Assembly: GCA_946616535.1 (NCBI GenBank) | Contig: CAMOJA010000029.1 | Span: forward strand, 1 to 11,669 | Direction: 5' to 3' | From: an uncultured Bacteroidales bacterium | Lineage (GTDB): Bacteria > Bacteroidota > Bacteroidia > Bacteroidales > Paludibacteraceae | Length of the DNA: 11,669 bases | In this document: one piece after another, positions 5,356 through 11,669 of the stretch | Layout of the letters: each line of letters opens with the position of its first letter | Position numbering within the stretch: position 1 is the first letter of the stretch | The notes under the pieces: generated by a model | The model's database searches: none | What the model saw: the letters and a program-made list of their open reading frames with translations, nothing else | Told to the model about the DNA's origin: nothing | Position numbers and translations under genes: made by a program

Positions 5356-5365
5356 TTTATTTGCA
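5350..5365. promoter_or_regulatory. Dyad joining the two divergent -33 elements
   Basis: TGCAAATTTATTTGCA has 7-bp arms around a TT centre. It contains CAAA (the -33 element of ppdK) and TTTG (the -33 element of hppA). Its centre, between 5357 and 5358, is also the exact midpoint of the two -7 boxes, so the whole divergent promoter is symmetric. It may be a regulator site or simply the back-to-back overlap of two sigma-factor elements. Confidence 0.6.
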
Positions 5366-5391
5366 CATATGCTAAATTTTTTGTAATTTTG
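5360..5391 (+). promoter_or_regulatory. hppA promoter
   Basis: The -33 element TTTG (5360-5363) is 20 nt from the -7 box TAATTTTG (5384-5391), matching the Bacteroidota consensus. The predicted start site is near 5398, with a leader of about 42 nt. The core GTAATTTTGCAGCGAA (5383-5398) is identical to the core of the small-membrane-protein promoter at 2173-2188. Confidence 0.8.
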
Positions 5392-5403
5392 CAGCGAAAT
5401 TGG

Positions 5404-5440
5404 AAAAACACAAAATCTAATATATAAAAACACAAATCTA
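5404..5440 (+). repeat. Direct repeat in the hppA leader
   Basis: AAAAACACAAAATCTA (5404-5419) is repeated with one A fewer as AAAAACACAAATCTA (5426-5440), the second copy ending on the first base of the hppA start codon. The repeats lie in the untranslated leader, which has no Shine-Dalgarno sequence. They could influence translation, or reflect a simple duplication. Confidence 0.7.
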
Positions 5441-7653
5441 TGAGTGATGTAACTACGTTGATGTACGTCGTATTGGCGGCATCGGTTTTAGCGCTCGGAT
5501 TCGCCTATTATTTCTACCGTTGGATGTTAGGAAAAGAGGAAGGCACCGAGCTGATGAAGAAGATCGCTTCGCACGTTCGTAAAGGAGCGATGGCTTATCT
5601 CAAACAACAGTACAAAGTAGTGACGATCGTCTTTGTGGTACTGGCGGTTGTCTTTGCCGTAATGGCGTATTTCAACCTGCAGAACGGTATCGTCTGGTTC
5701 GCCTTCCTGACGGGCGGTTTCTTCTCGGGTCTGGCGGGTTTCTTCGGCATGAAGACGGCGACGTATGCGTCAGCCCGTACGGCTAATGCGGCTCGTCAGA
5801 CGCTGAACGCGGGTCTGCAGGTAGCCTTCCGCAGCGGCGCGGTGATGGGTCTGACGGTAGTGGGACTGGCGTTGCTGGACATCTCCGGATGGTTCCTGAT
5901 CCTGCAGAAGACGGGTCTGCTCGCGCTCGTAGGCGCGGACGCGGACCTTATCACTGTCACGACGACGATGCTGACGTTCGGCATGGGTGCCTCGACGCAG
6001 GCGCTCTTTGCCCGCGTGGGCGGCGGTATATACACGAAGGCTGCGGACGTAGGTGCCGACCTCGTAGGCAAGACCGAGTATAACATCCCCGAGGACGACC
6101 CGCGTAACCCTGCGACGATAGCGGATAACGTAGGCGACAACGTAGGTGACGTAGCGGGTATGGGTGCGGACCTGTATGAGAGTTACGCCGGTTCGATCCT
6201 TGCGACGATGGCGTTAGGTGCGTCGGCTTTTGCCGGGGCAGCGGTAGAAGGGATGCAGATGAAGGCGGTGTTGGCTCCGTCGCTGATAGCGGCGTGCGGC
6301 GTGCTACTGAGTATCATCGGTATCTATCTGGTGAAGACCAAAGAGGACGCGGGCATGAAAGAGCTGCTGCGTGCGTTGGCGATAGGTACGAACACGGCTG
6401 CGATTTTGATTGCCGCTGCAACGTTCGGCATCTTCGCCTGGCTCTTCGGCACGGAGACGAGTCTGTGGTGGCAGGTGGGACTGTCGGTAGTAGTGGGACT
6501 GCTCGCCGGCGTGATCATCGGTCAGAGCACGGAGTACTACACCTCGCAGAGTTATAAACCTACGCAGAAAGTGAGTGAGAGCAGTCAGACGGGTCCGGCG
6601 ACGGTGATCATCAGCGGTCTGGGCTTAGGCATGCTCTCGACGGCGGTGCCGGTGATCACGGTAGGGGTAGCGATCATCTTGGCGTACCTCTGTGCGAACG
6701 GCTTCCATGTAGAGTTCAGCGCGGCGAACCTGAGTATGGGGCTGTACGGTATCGGTATCGCGGCGGTAGGAATGCTCTCGACCTTGGGTATCACCTTGGC
6801 GACCGACGCTTACGGTCCTATCGCCGACAACGCCGGCGGTAACGCGGAGATGAGCGGTCTGCCTGCCGAAGTCAGGCAGCGTACGGACGCGTTGGATGCC
6901 CTGGGCAACACGACAGCAGCGACGGGAAAAGGTTTTGCCATCGGTAGTGCCGCCCTCACGGCGTTGGCGCTCCTGGCATCGTATGTCGAGGAGATCAAGA
7001 TAGCGCTTATCCGTACAGGCGAAGCGTTGCCGAACGGGGTAGAGGCGGCGAAAGCGACGCTGGTGGATTTCATGGACGCCTATAACGTCAATCTGATGAA
7101 CCCGATCGTGCTGGTAGGTATCTTCATCGGCTCGATGATGGCGTTCCTGTTCTGCGGTCTGACGATGAACGCGGTAGGCCGTGCAGCGCAGAAGATGGTA
7201 GAGGAGGTACGCCGGCAGTTCCGGACGATCAAAGGTATCCTCGAAGGCAAGGCCGATCCGGACTACGCCCGGTGCGTAGCTATCTCCACCAAGGGTGCGC
7301 AACACGAGATGCTGCTGCCGTCGATCCTCGCGATCATCGTACCGATCATCACGGGTCTGGTACTGGGCGTAGCAGGCGTGTTAGGACTGCTCATCGGCGG
7401 TCTGGCGACGGGCTTTGTGTTAGCCGTGTTCATGGCGAACGCCGGCGGCGCTTGGGATAACGCGAAGAAATATGTGGAGGAAGGTCATTTCGGCGGCAAG
7501 GGCAGCGACTGCCATAAGGCGACCGTCGTCGGCGACACCGTAGGTGACCCGTTCAAAGACACGAGCGGCCCGAGTCTGAATATCCTCATCAAGCTGATGT
7601 CGATGGTCAGTATCGTCATGGCGGGACTGACGGTAAGTTGGCACTTGCTATGA
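5440..7653 (+). CDS. hppA: Membrane-bound ion-pumping pyrophosphatase, K+-dependent type
   Basis: A 737-residue polytopic inner-membrane enzyme, expected to have about 16 spans, that hydrolyses PPi and pumps Na+ and/or H+. Signature motifs are DVGADLVGK (203-211), [20 protein letters not shown] (217-236), the DLYESY segment with E247 near the ion gate, DNAGGNAEM (463-471) and [16 protein letters not shown] (697-712). The segment [10 protein letters not shown] (489-498) has Ala where K+-independent enzymes carry Lys, so K+ dependence is predicted. K+-dependent enzymes of Bacteroides are known to include dual Na+/H+ pumps, which is a reasonable but unproven guess here. The ATG at 5440 fits the promoter and the family N-terminus. 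Divergent from ppdK, it probably removes PPi and helps drive PPDK while saving energy. Its last 6 nt overlap the convergent transporter gene. Confidence 0.98.
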   Translation: MSDVTTLMYVVLAASVLALGFAYYFYRWMLGKEEGTELMKKIASHVRKGAMAYLKQQYKVVTIVFVVLAVVFAVMAYFNLQNGIVWFAFLTGGFFSGLAGFFGMKTATYASARTANAARQTLNAGLQVAFRSGAVMGLTVVGLALLDISGWFLILQKTGLLALVGADADLITVTTTMLTFGMGASTQALFARVGGGIYTKAADVGADLVGKTEYNIPEDDPRNPATIADNVGDNVGDVAGMGADLYESYAGSILATMALGASAFAGAAVEGMQMKAVLAPSLIAACGVLLSIIGIYLVKTKEDAGMKELLRALAIGTNTAAILIAAATFGIFAWLFGTETSLWWQVGLSVVVGLLAGVIIGQSTEYYTSQSYKPTQKVSESSQTGPATVIISGLGLGMLSTAVPVITVGVAIILAYLCANGFHVEFSAANLSMGLYGIGIAAVGMLSTLGITLATDAYGPIADNAGGNAEMSGLPAEVRQRTDALDALGNTTAATGKGFAIGSAALTALALLASYVEEIKIALIRTGEALPNGVEAAKATLVDFMDAYNVNLMNPIVLVGIFIGSMMAFLFCGLTMNAVGRAAQKMVEEVRRQFRTIKGILEGKADPDYARCVAISTKGAQHEMLLPSILAIIVPIITGLVLGVAGVLGLLIGGLATGFVLAVFMANAGGAWDNAKKYVEEGHFGGKGSDCHKATVVGDTVGDPFKDTSGPSLNILIKLMSMVSIVMAGLTVSWHLL

Positions 7654-8628
7654 GCCGAGGGCGAGGCAGATGAGACCGGCGAGGATGCCGAGCATGCAAA
7701 GGACCTTTTTATAAGGGTCCTTTTCTTTTAGGAAGATGAGCCCATAGGCGAAGCCGATGACCGTCCCTCCGCGGCGGATGGTGGAGACGACGGCGATCAT
7801 CGAATCCGGGTCCTGCAGCGCTAACATATAGACGTTATCGCTGATGACGAGGAAGACAGAGATGAGGGCTACGGGGAGGAGAGTCGAAAGTCGAAAGTCG
7901 AAAGTCGAATGACGAAAGTCGAAAGTCGAAAGACGAAAACCCGGTGACGAGGGGTGGCGGCGATGGTGGATGTAACAGAAGATAATCATCATCACCGCCT
8001 GATAGAGCGTATAATACACCTGCACGGCATTATGGTCGTAGAGGCGCATGATATACTTGTCGTACAGCCCGGAGCCGGCACCGATGATAATCGCGAGGGC
8101 AAGGGCGAGGTAGTAGTTAGACCGCAGGCGAGGCCTGCTCAAAGTCGAAAGTCGAAAGTCGGAAGAAGAAAGTCGAAAGTCGGAAGAAGAAAGTTGAAAG
8201 ACGAAGATACTGCCGATGGCGAGGAGGACGCCGATCCACTGCCAGGGGTTGAGGCGTTCGCCGAAGATGAGCATCGCGCCGATGAGCGTCCACATGGGTC
8301 GTGTCGCCTGCCAAGGGCTGACGATAGAGATAGGGAGGTGCTTGAGCGCGAGATAGGCGCAGAGCCAGGAGCTGAGGACGATCACGGATTTGAGGACGGT
8401 CAGCAGGTGGCCGCGGAGATCGAGCGCAGGCACGAAAAAAGCCGTCTCAGTCATCAGAGACGGTGCGAGACGGGAGAGCAGCAGGGGGACGAGCAGGATG
8501 CACGAAGAGATGAGGACACTGGCGGTCAGGACATCGACCACCGAGCCATCGCGCAAAGCTACCTTCTTGCTGATATCATAGAACCCCAAGCAGAGGGCAG
8601 AGAGAAAGGCTAAAATGACCCAGGTCAT
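7648..8628 (-). CDS. EamA/DMT-superfamily transporter with repeat-encoded loops
   Basis: A 326-residue, roughly 10-span inner-membrane protein of the drug/metabolite transporter superfamily, built of two EamA halves (about 1-145 and 171-326). The first span starts [20 protein letters not shown]; the half-ending segment [20 protein letters not shown] (98-117) and its counterpart [19 protein letters not shown] (280-298) are typical. The substrate cannot be predicted. Two loops contain foreign-looking peptides, [17 protein letters not shown] (147-163) and [20 protein letters not shown] (231-250), translated from 7-bp DNA repeats; both fall outside the predicted spans (between spans 5 and 6, and 7 and 8), so the protein may still work. 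It follows the ligase gene across a repeat-filled 66-nt gap on the same strand. Its TAG stop overlaps the convergent hppA end by 6 nt. Confidence 0.85.
   Translation of the reverse strand: MTWVILAFLSALCLGFYDISKKVALRDGSVVDVLTASVLISSCILLVPLLLSRLAPSLMTETAFFVPALDLRGHLLTVLKSVIVLSSWLCAYLALKHLPISIVSPWQATRPMWTLIGAMLIFGERLNPWQWIGVLLAIGSIFVFQLSSSDFRLSSSDFRLSTLSRPRLRSNYYLALALAIIIGAGSGLYDKYIMRLYDHNAVQVYYTLYQAVMMIIFCYIHHRRHPSSPGFRLSTFDFRHSTFDFRLSTLLPVALISVFLVISDNVYMLALQDPDSMIAVVSTIRRGGTVIGFAYGLIFLKEKDPYKKVLCMLGILAGLICLALGS
7883..7938. repeat. 7-bp tandem array (GTCGAAA) x8 inside the transporter gene
   Basis: Eight contiguous heptamers: GTCGAAA with variants GTCGAAT and GACGAAA. Because 7 is not a multiple of 3, each 21-nt block cycles through all frames and encodes a repeating heptapeptide of FDFRLST type on the minus strand. 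The frame stays open. Confidence 0.95.
8141..8203. repeat. 7-bp tandem array (AAAGTCG) x9 inside the transporter gene
   Basis: Nine contiguous heptamers: AAAGTCG, with GAAGAAG twice and AAAGTTG and AAAGACG once each. It is the same unit as the array at 7883-7938, in another phase, placed in a second loop-coding region. The GAAGAAG variants give the SSSDF peptides on the minus strand. Confidence 0.95.
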
Positions 8629-8630
8629 TT

Positions 8631-8693
8631 ATAATTGACAATTGATAATTGATAATTGATAATTGACAATTGATAATTGACAATTGATAATTG
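8631..8693. repeat. 7-bp tandem array (ATAATTG/ACAATTG) x9 between genes
   Basis: Nine contiguous heptamers, six ATAATTG and three ACAATTG, occupy nearly the whole gap between the ligase stop (8695-8697) and the transporter start (8628). Any ribosome-binding information for the transporter must lie in or next to this array. Confidence 0.95.
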
Positions 8694-8694
8694 G

Positions 8695-10335
8695 TTATTT
8701 GTACAGGAAGCGTTTGATGGAGCGTTTGGGAGTTTTCTCAAAGGGCTTGTCCTGCACCTCGATGTTCGAGACCTTGCTGTAGGAGGGGATGAGGTGGTTG
8801 AGCTTCTCGAGGTTCTGCTTCATGAGCTGCTGGATCTCCTCGAAAGACATGCGTTTGGTGAGCGTCTCATCGGGGAAGACGAGTGCCACGAGTTTGCCCT
8901 CACGCTCGACGATGAGCGACTCGCCGACCGCCTCCTGGTTATTGAGTTTGTCCTCGATCTCCTCGGGGTAGATATTCTGTCCGGAAGCGCCGAGGAACAT
9001 CGTCTTGCAACGTCCTTTGATATAGATATTCTGCTTCTTGTCGAGCCGTCCGAGGTCGCCTGTACGGAGCCATCCGTCGTCGGTGAAGGCGGCTTTGGTA
9101 GCCTCTTCGTTCTTGTAGTAACCGAGCATGACGTTCTCTCCCTTGACGAGTATCTCGCCGATACCGGCATCGTTGGGGTTGTCGATCTTGACCTGCATAT
9201 TCATCACCGGCACGCCTCCCGTACGGGCTTTGAAGTATTTCGGCGGGTTCCCGCCGATGAGGGGTCCGCATTCGGTCATGCCGTAACCGATAGAGAGCGG
9301 GAAATGGATATCCATGAGACATTTCTCCACGACGGGGTTCATCGCCGCACCGCCGCAGATGAAGTACCGCAGCTTGCCTCCGAACGCATTCCTCAGACCG
9401 CTCTTGACGCGGCTCTTGAGGAAATCGCCGATGATAGGCACGTTCCAGAAAGAGCGGATCGCCCATTTAGAGAGCGTGGGGTCGAGTTTCTGCTTGTAGA
9501 TCTTCTCGATGACCAGCGGCACGGTGACCACCAGGTAGGGCTGCACGTCCTTGAGGGCTTTGAGCAGGATGGACGGGGTAGGGCTCTTGGTCAGGAAATA
9601 GATATGCGTCCCGGAGCAAAGGGGGTAGAGCAGCTCGCATATCTGGCCGAACATGTGCGCGAGAGGAAGCATGGAGACGAGCCGTTGTCCCGGATCGACG
9701 GGCAGCATCTTCATGCCGACCTCGACGTTGTTACTGAGCGACCTTCCGTTGAGCATGACGCCCTTGGGGCTGCCGGTAGAGCCGGAGGTATAGTTGATGA
9801 GGGAGAGCTTGTCGGGATCGGCGGTGAAGGAGATATCCTCGGGCTCGATCCCCTGCGGGTATTTGGCTTTGAAGAGCTTGTCGATGGCTTCCTTGGCAGG
9901 CACTTTGATTCCTTCCGCTTGGTATAGAGGCGCCCAGTCCTGCAAGGAGACCGCCGCCTTCAGTTTGGACGGCATCGTCTGGTGCTGCAGCTCTTTCCAG
10001 ACGTAGGGTCCGACAAAGAGCATCGAGCTATCTGAGTGGTCGAGAAGGTGGTTGATATCCTCGGCGGTGAAGTCCTGCAGGATGCTGACGCAGACGCCTT
10101 CGTACGCGGCGATAGCGAGGTACGCTACCGCCCAGTTAGCGCAGTTCCGTCCGGCAAGGGCGATCTTATCGCCCGGGTGGATACCCAGCTGCTCAAAGAG
10201 CACGTGCAGGCGCAGCATCTCGATGGCTAATTCGCCAAAACTATACTCATGATTCTCATTATAATCGGTCAGCGCCGCGTCGTTCCACTGATGCGACATG
10301 ACGGATGTCAGATAGTTCAGATAATGCTTGGTCAT
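8695..10335 (-). CDS. AMP-forming long-chain acyl-CoA ligase-type protein
   Basis: A 546-residue member of the ANL (acyl-activating) superfamily, expected to adenylate a fatty acid with ATP and transfer it to CoA or another thiol at the cytosolic face. Motifs in order: P-loop YTSGSTGSPKG (182-192); FICGGAAMNP (325-334); YGMTECGP (351-358); TGDLG (425-429), whose D427 binds the ribose; and the hinge KGRCKTMFLGASGQNIYPEE (440-459). The length fits bacterial long-chain ligases. In the C-terminal A10 region, TPKRSIKRFLY (535-545), the position usually held by the adenylation lysine is S539, with K537 and K541 nearby. This may be a clade trait or may alter activity. It starts 16 nt after the rsmG stop and precedes the transporter gene on the same strand. 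The product (acyl-CoA or acyl-ACP) is undetermined. Confidence 0.92.
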   Translation of the reverse strand: MTKHYLNYLTSVMSHQWNDAALTDYNENHEYSFGELAIEMLRLHVLFEQLGIHPGDKIALAGRNCANWAVAYLAIAAYEGVCVSILQDFTAEDINHLLDHSDSSMLFVGPYVWKELQHQTMPSKLKAAVSLQDWAPLYQAEGIKVPAKEAIDKLFKAKYPQGIEPEDISFTADPDKLSLINYTSGSTGSPKGVMLNGRSLSNNVEVGMKMLPVDPGQRLVSMLPLAHMFGQICELLYPLCSGTHIYFLTKSPTPSILLKALKDVQPYLVVTVPLVIEKIYKQKLDPTLSKWAIRSFWNVPIIGDFLKSRVKSGLRNAFGGKLRYFICGGAAMNPVVEKCLMDIHFPLSIGYGMTECGPLIGGNPPKYFKARTGGVPVMNMQVKIDNPNDAGIGEILVKGENVMLGYYKNEEATKAAFTDDGWLRTGDLGRLDKKQNIYIKGRCKTMFLGASGQNIYPEEIEDKLNNQEAVGESLIVEREGKLVALVFPDETLTKRMSFEEIQQLMKQNLEKLNHLIPSYSKVSNIEVQDKPFEKTPKRSIKRFLYK

Positions 10336-10351
10336 AATTTAATAGCAAAAT

Positions 10352-10963
10352 TTATAATGGCAGGTAGATCACCTGTTTGGTTTCGAACCACTCGCCTTTG
10401 AACCACGTGGAGCAAGGCGTTACTTCTGCGTTCTTGAAGGGTCGCAGTTCTTCTGTGAGGTCGCCGCCTTTGAGTACGATGACGCCGTTGGGCACGGCGT
10501 TGCGGTAGGAGGAAGAGATATTCTTCCTCACCAGTTTGACCAGATCGGGCAGGGGCATGACGGCACGGGAGACGACGAAATCAAACTTCTGCTTCTCTTC
10601 CTCTGCGCGTTCCTGCTTGCAGACGACGTTGGTCAGGCCGAGTGCCGTAGCGACCTCGGTAGCGACCTTGATCTTCTTTCCGATGGAGTCAATCAAGGTA
10701 AAGCGGCATTCGGGAAAAAGGATAGCTAAAGGGATACCGGGGAAGCCACCACCGGTACCGACGTCAAGGATAGTGCTACCGGGCTGGAAAGGCACGAGCT
10801 TCGCGATCGCCAAGGAATGGAGCACGTGGTGCTCGTAGAGGTTATCGATGTCCTTGCGGGAGATGACGTTGATCTTACCGTTCCAGTCACGATAGAGCCC
10901 GTCAAGCTGAGCAAACTGCTCAGCCTGGCGCGGCGAGAGATGAAAATAATCTTTGATTATCAT
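10352..10963 (-). CDS. rsmG: 16S rRNA (guanine-527-N7)-methyltransferase RsmG
   Basis: A 203-residue cytosolic SAM-dependent methyltransferase that makes m7G527 in the 530 loop of 16S rRNA. The N-terminal helical part contains the substrate-contacting block WNGKINVISRKDIDNLYEHH (27-46) and HVLHSLA (46-52). The Rossmann SAM site is ILDVGTGGGFPGIPLA (65-80), followed by the acidic LIDSIGKK (90-97) and SRAVMPLPDLV (132-142), all characteristic of RsmG. Its ATG overlaps the yebC stop as ATGA, indicating translational coupling. The acyl-CoA ligase gene begins 16 nt after its stop, consistent with one transcript. Length and motifs are normal and the gene looks intact. Confidence 0.97.
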   Translation of the reverse strand: MIIKDYFHLSPRQAEQFAQLDGLYRDWNGKINVISRKDIDNLYEHHVLHSLAIAKLVPFQPGSTILDVGTGGGFPGIPLAILFPECRFTLIDSIGKKIKVATEVATALGLTNVVCKQERAEEEKQKFDFVVSRAVMPLPDLVKLVRKNISSSYRNAVPNGVIVLKGGDLTEELRPFKNAEVTPCSTWFKGEWFETKQVIYLPL

Positions 10964-11669
10964 TCTGCCATGTTGGTGAAAACATTCTGTACATCCTCGT
11001 CCTCCTCGATCTTGTCGATAAGTTTCTGTACGGACTCGCGTTGCTCGTCGGAGAGCTCCTTGGTGTCGTTAGGGATGCGTACAAACTCGATAGACTGGAT
11101 CTCAAAGCCGTTCTCCTCGAGGTATTTCTGCATATTGATCGCCTCGTTGAAGTCCGAATAGATGACGATGGTGTTCTCCTCTTCATCCACGCCGAGTTCC
11201 TCTACACCGAAATCGATGAGCTCGAGCTCGAGTTCGTCCAGGTCGATGCCGTCTTTCATGGTGACGGTGAAGCAAGCCTTGCGGTCGAAGAGGAACTGCA
11301 GAGAGCCCTGTGTACCGAGGGTACCGCCGAACTTGGTGAAGTAGGAGCGGATATTAGCGACGGTACGCATGTGGTTGTCGGTCGCTGTCTCGATGAAGAT
11401 CGCGATGCCGTGCGGTCCGTATCCTTCGTAGTTGATCTCCTTATAGCCCTCGGAAGACTTATCGGTCGCTTTCTTGATGGCGCGGTCGATGTTATCCTTC
11501 GGCATATTCTCGCGCTTGCATTGTTGGATCAACGCACGCAGACGAGGGTTCGAATCCGGATCCGGTCCGCCCTCACGGGCAGCGATAGTAATTTCTTTGC
11601 CTAACTTGGTGAAAGTGCGGGACATGTGTCCCCAGCGTTTTAATTTAGTTGCTTTTCTGTATTCAAAAG
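10960..11669 (-). CDS. yebC: YebC/PmpR-family regulator or translation factor, 5' end cut by window edge
   Basis: At least 235 residues are visible. The frame is open past the internal ATG at 11623-11625 (MSRTFTKLGKEI) to the window edge, where it reads FEYRKATKLKRWGH. This is the normal Bacteroidota YebC N-terminus (MGRAFEYRKA...), so the true start is probably about four codons beyond the edge. Other family blocks are EGGPDPDSNPRLRALIQQCK, NMPKDNIDRAIKKATDK, YEGYGPHGIAIFIETATDN, RTVANIRSYFTKFGGTLG and the acidic C-terminal domain. YebC proteins have been described as transcriptional regulators, and some members aid ribosomes on proline-rich stretches; which role applies here is not shown. 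It overlaps rsmG by 4 nt and heads the visible minus-strand cluster. Its promoter lies outside the window. Confidence 0.96.
   Translation of the reverse strand, partial: FEYRKATKLKRWGHMSRTFTKLGKEITIAAREGGPDPDSNPRLRALIQQCKRENMPKDNIDRAIKKATDKSSEGYKEINYEGYGPHGIAIFIETATDNHMRTVANIRSYFTKFGGTLGTQGSLQFLFDRKACFTVTMKDGIDLDELELELIDFGVEELGVDEEENTIVIYSDFNEAINMQKYLEENGFEIQSIEFVRIPNDTKELSDEQRESVQKLIDKIEEDEDVQNVFTNMAE

Noticed and set aside
2494..5427. 977-codon plus-strand reading frame over ppdK
   Set aside because: It is in exact register with ppdK and exists because ppdK lacks TTA, CTA and TCA codons. The translated product has no recognisable domain, while the opposite strand encodes a complete PPDK.
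8677..9927. 416-codon plus-strand reading frame over the ligase gene
   Set aside because: In-register antisense shadow of a well-supported acyl-CoA ligase; its composition is that of reverse-translated ligase codons.
11623..11625. ATG as the true start of yebC
   Set aside because: The frame continues upstream with the conserved family N-terminus FEYRKATKLKRWGH to the window edge, so this methionine is internal.

Overview
The window looks like a chromosomal segment of a Bacteroidota organism, most likely order Bacteroidales. The evidence is the YebC N-terminus of the Bacteroidota type (FEYRKATKLKRW), three promoters with the phylum's -7 box TAnnTTTG (two of them with TTTG exactly 20 nt upstream), AT-rich leaders without Shine-Dalgarno sequences, and the pairing of a pyruvate-phosphate dikinase with a membrane pyrophosphatase. 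No genus can be assigned from sequence alone.

Left part (1-2300): AT-rich accessory DNA, all on the minus strand. It holds the first 16 codons of a type I restriction-modification methylase (hsdM) running off the left edge, a 33-codon orphan coding tail, the 5' half of a tRNA, and a complete DUF1016/YhcG-type PDDEXK nuclease gene. The nuclease linker carries four in-phase hairpin-forming palindromes. Next comes a palindrome-rich intergenic stretch and two tiny adjacent genes for putative single-span membrane proteins (41 and 44-46 aa).

Centre (2300-7653): after an AT-rich gap with a 13-bp perfect hairpin and a 33-bp tandem repeat come two divergent housekeeping genes, ppdK (minus) and hppA (plus). 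Their promoters are placed symmetrically around one 16-bp dyad at 5350-5365. PPDK makes or uses PPi while interconverting pyruvate and PEP; the membrane pyrophosphatase hydrolyses PPi to pump Na+ and/or H+. The pair therefore forms a plausible PPi-based energy module.

Right part (7648-11669): a co-directional minus-strand cluster, read as yebC, rsmG, an AMP-forming acyl-CoA ligase and an EamA/DMT transporter. yebC and rsmG overlap by ATGA. The transporter gene has been invaded in two loop-coding places by 7-bp tandem arrays, and a third 7-bp array fills the whole gap between it and the ligase gene. yebC runs off the right edge.

The core genes avoid the codons TTA, CTA and TCA, which produces long false antisense reading frames. 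The left-hand genes do not, which fits foreign origin or low expression.
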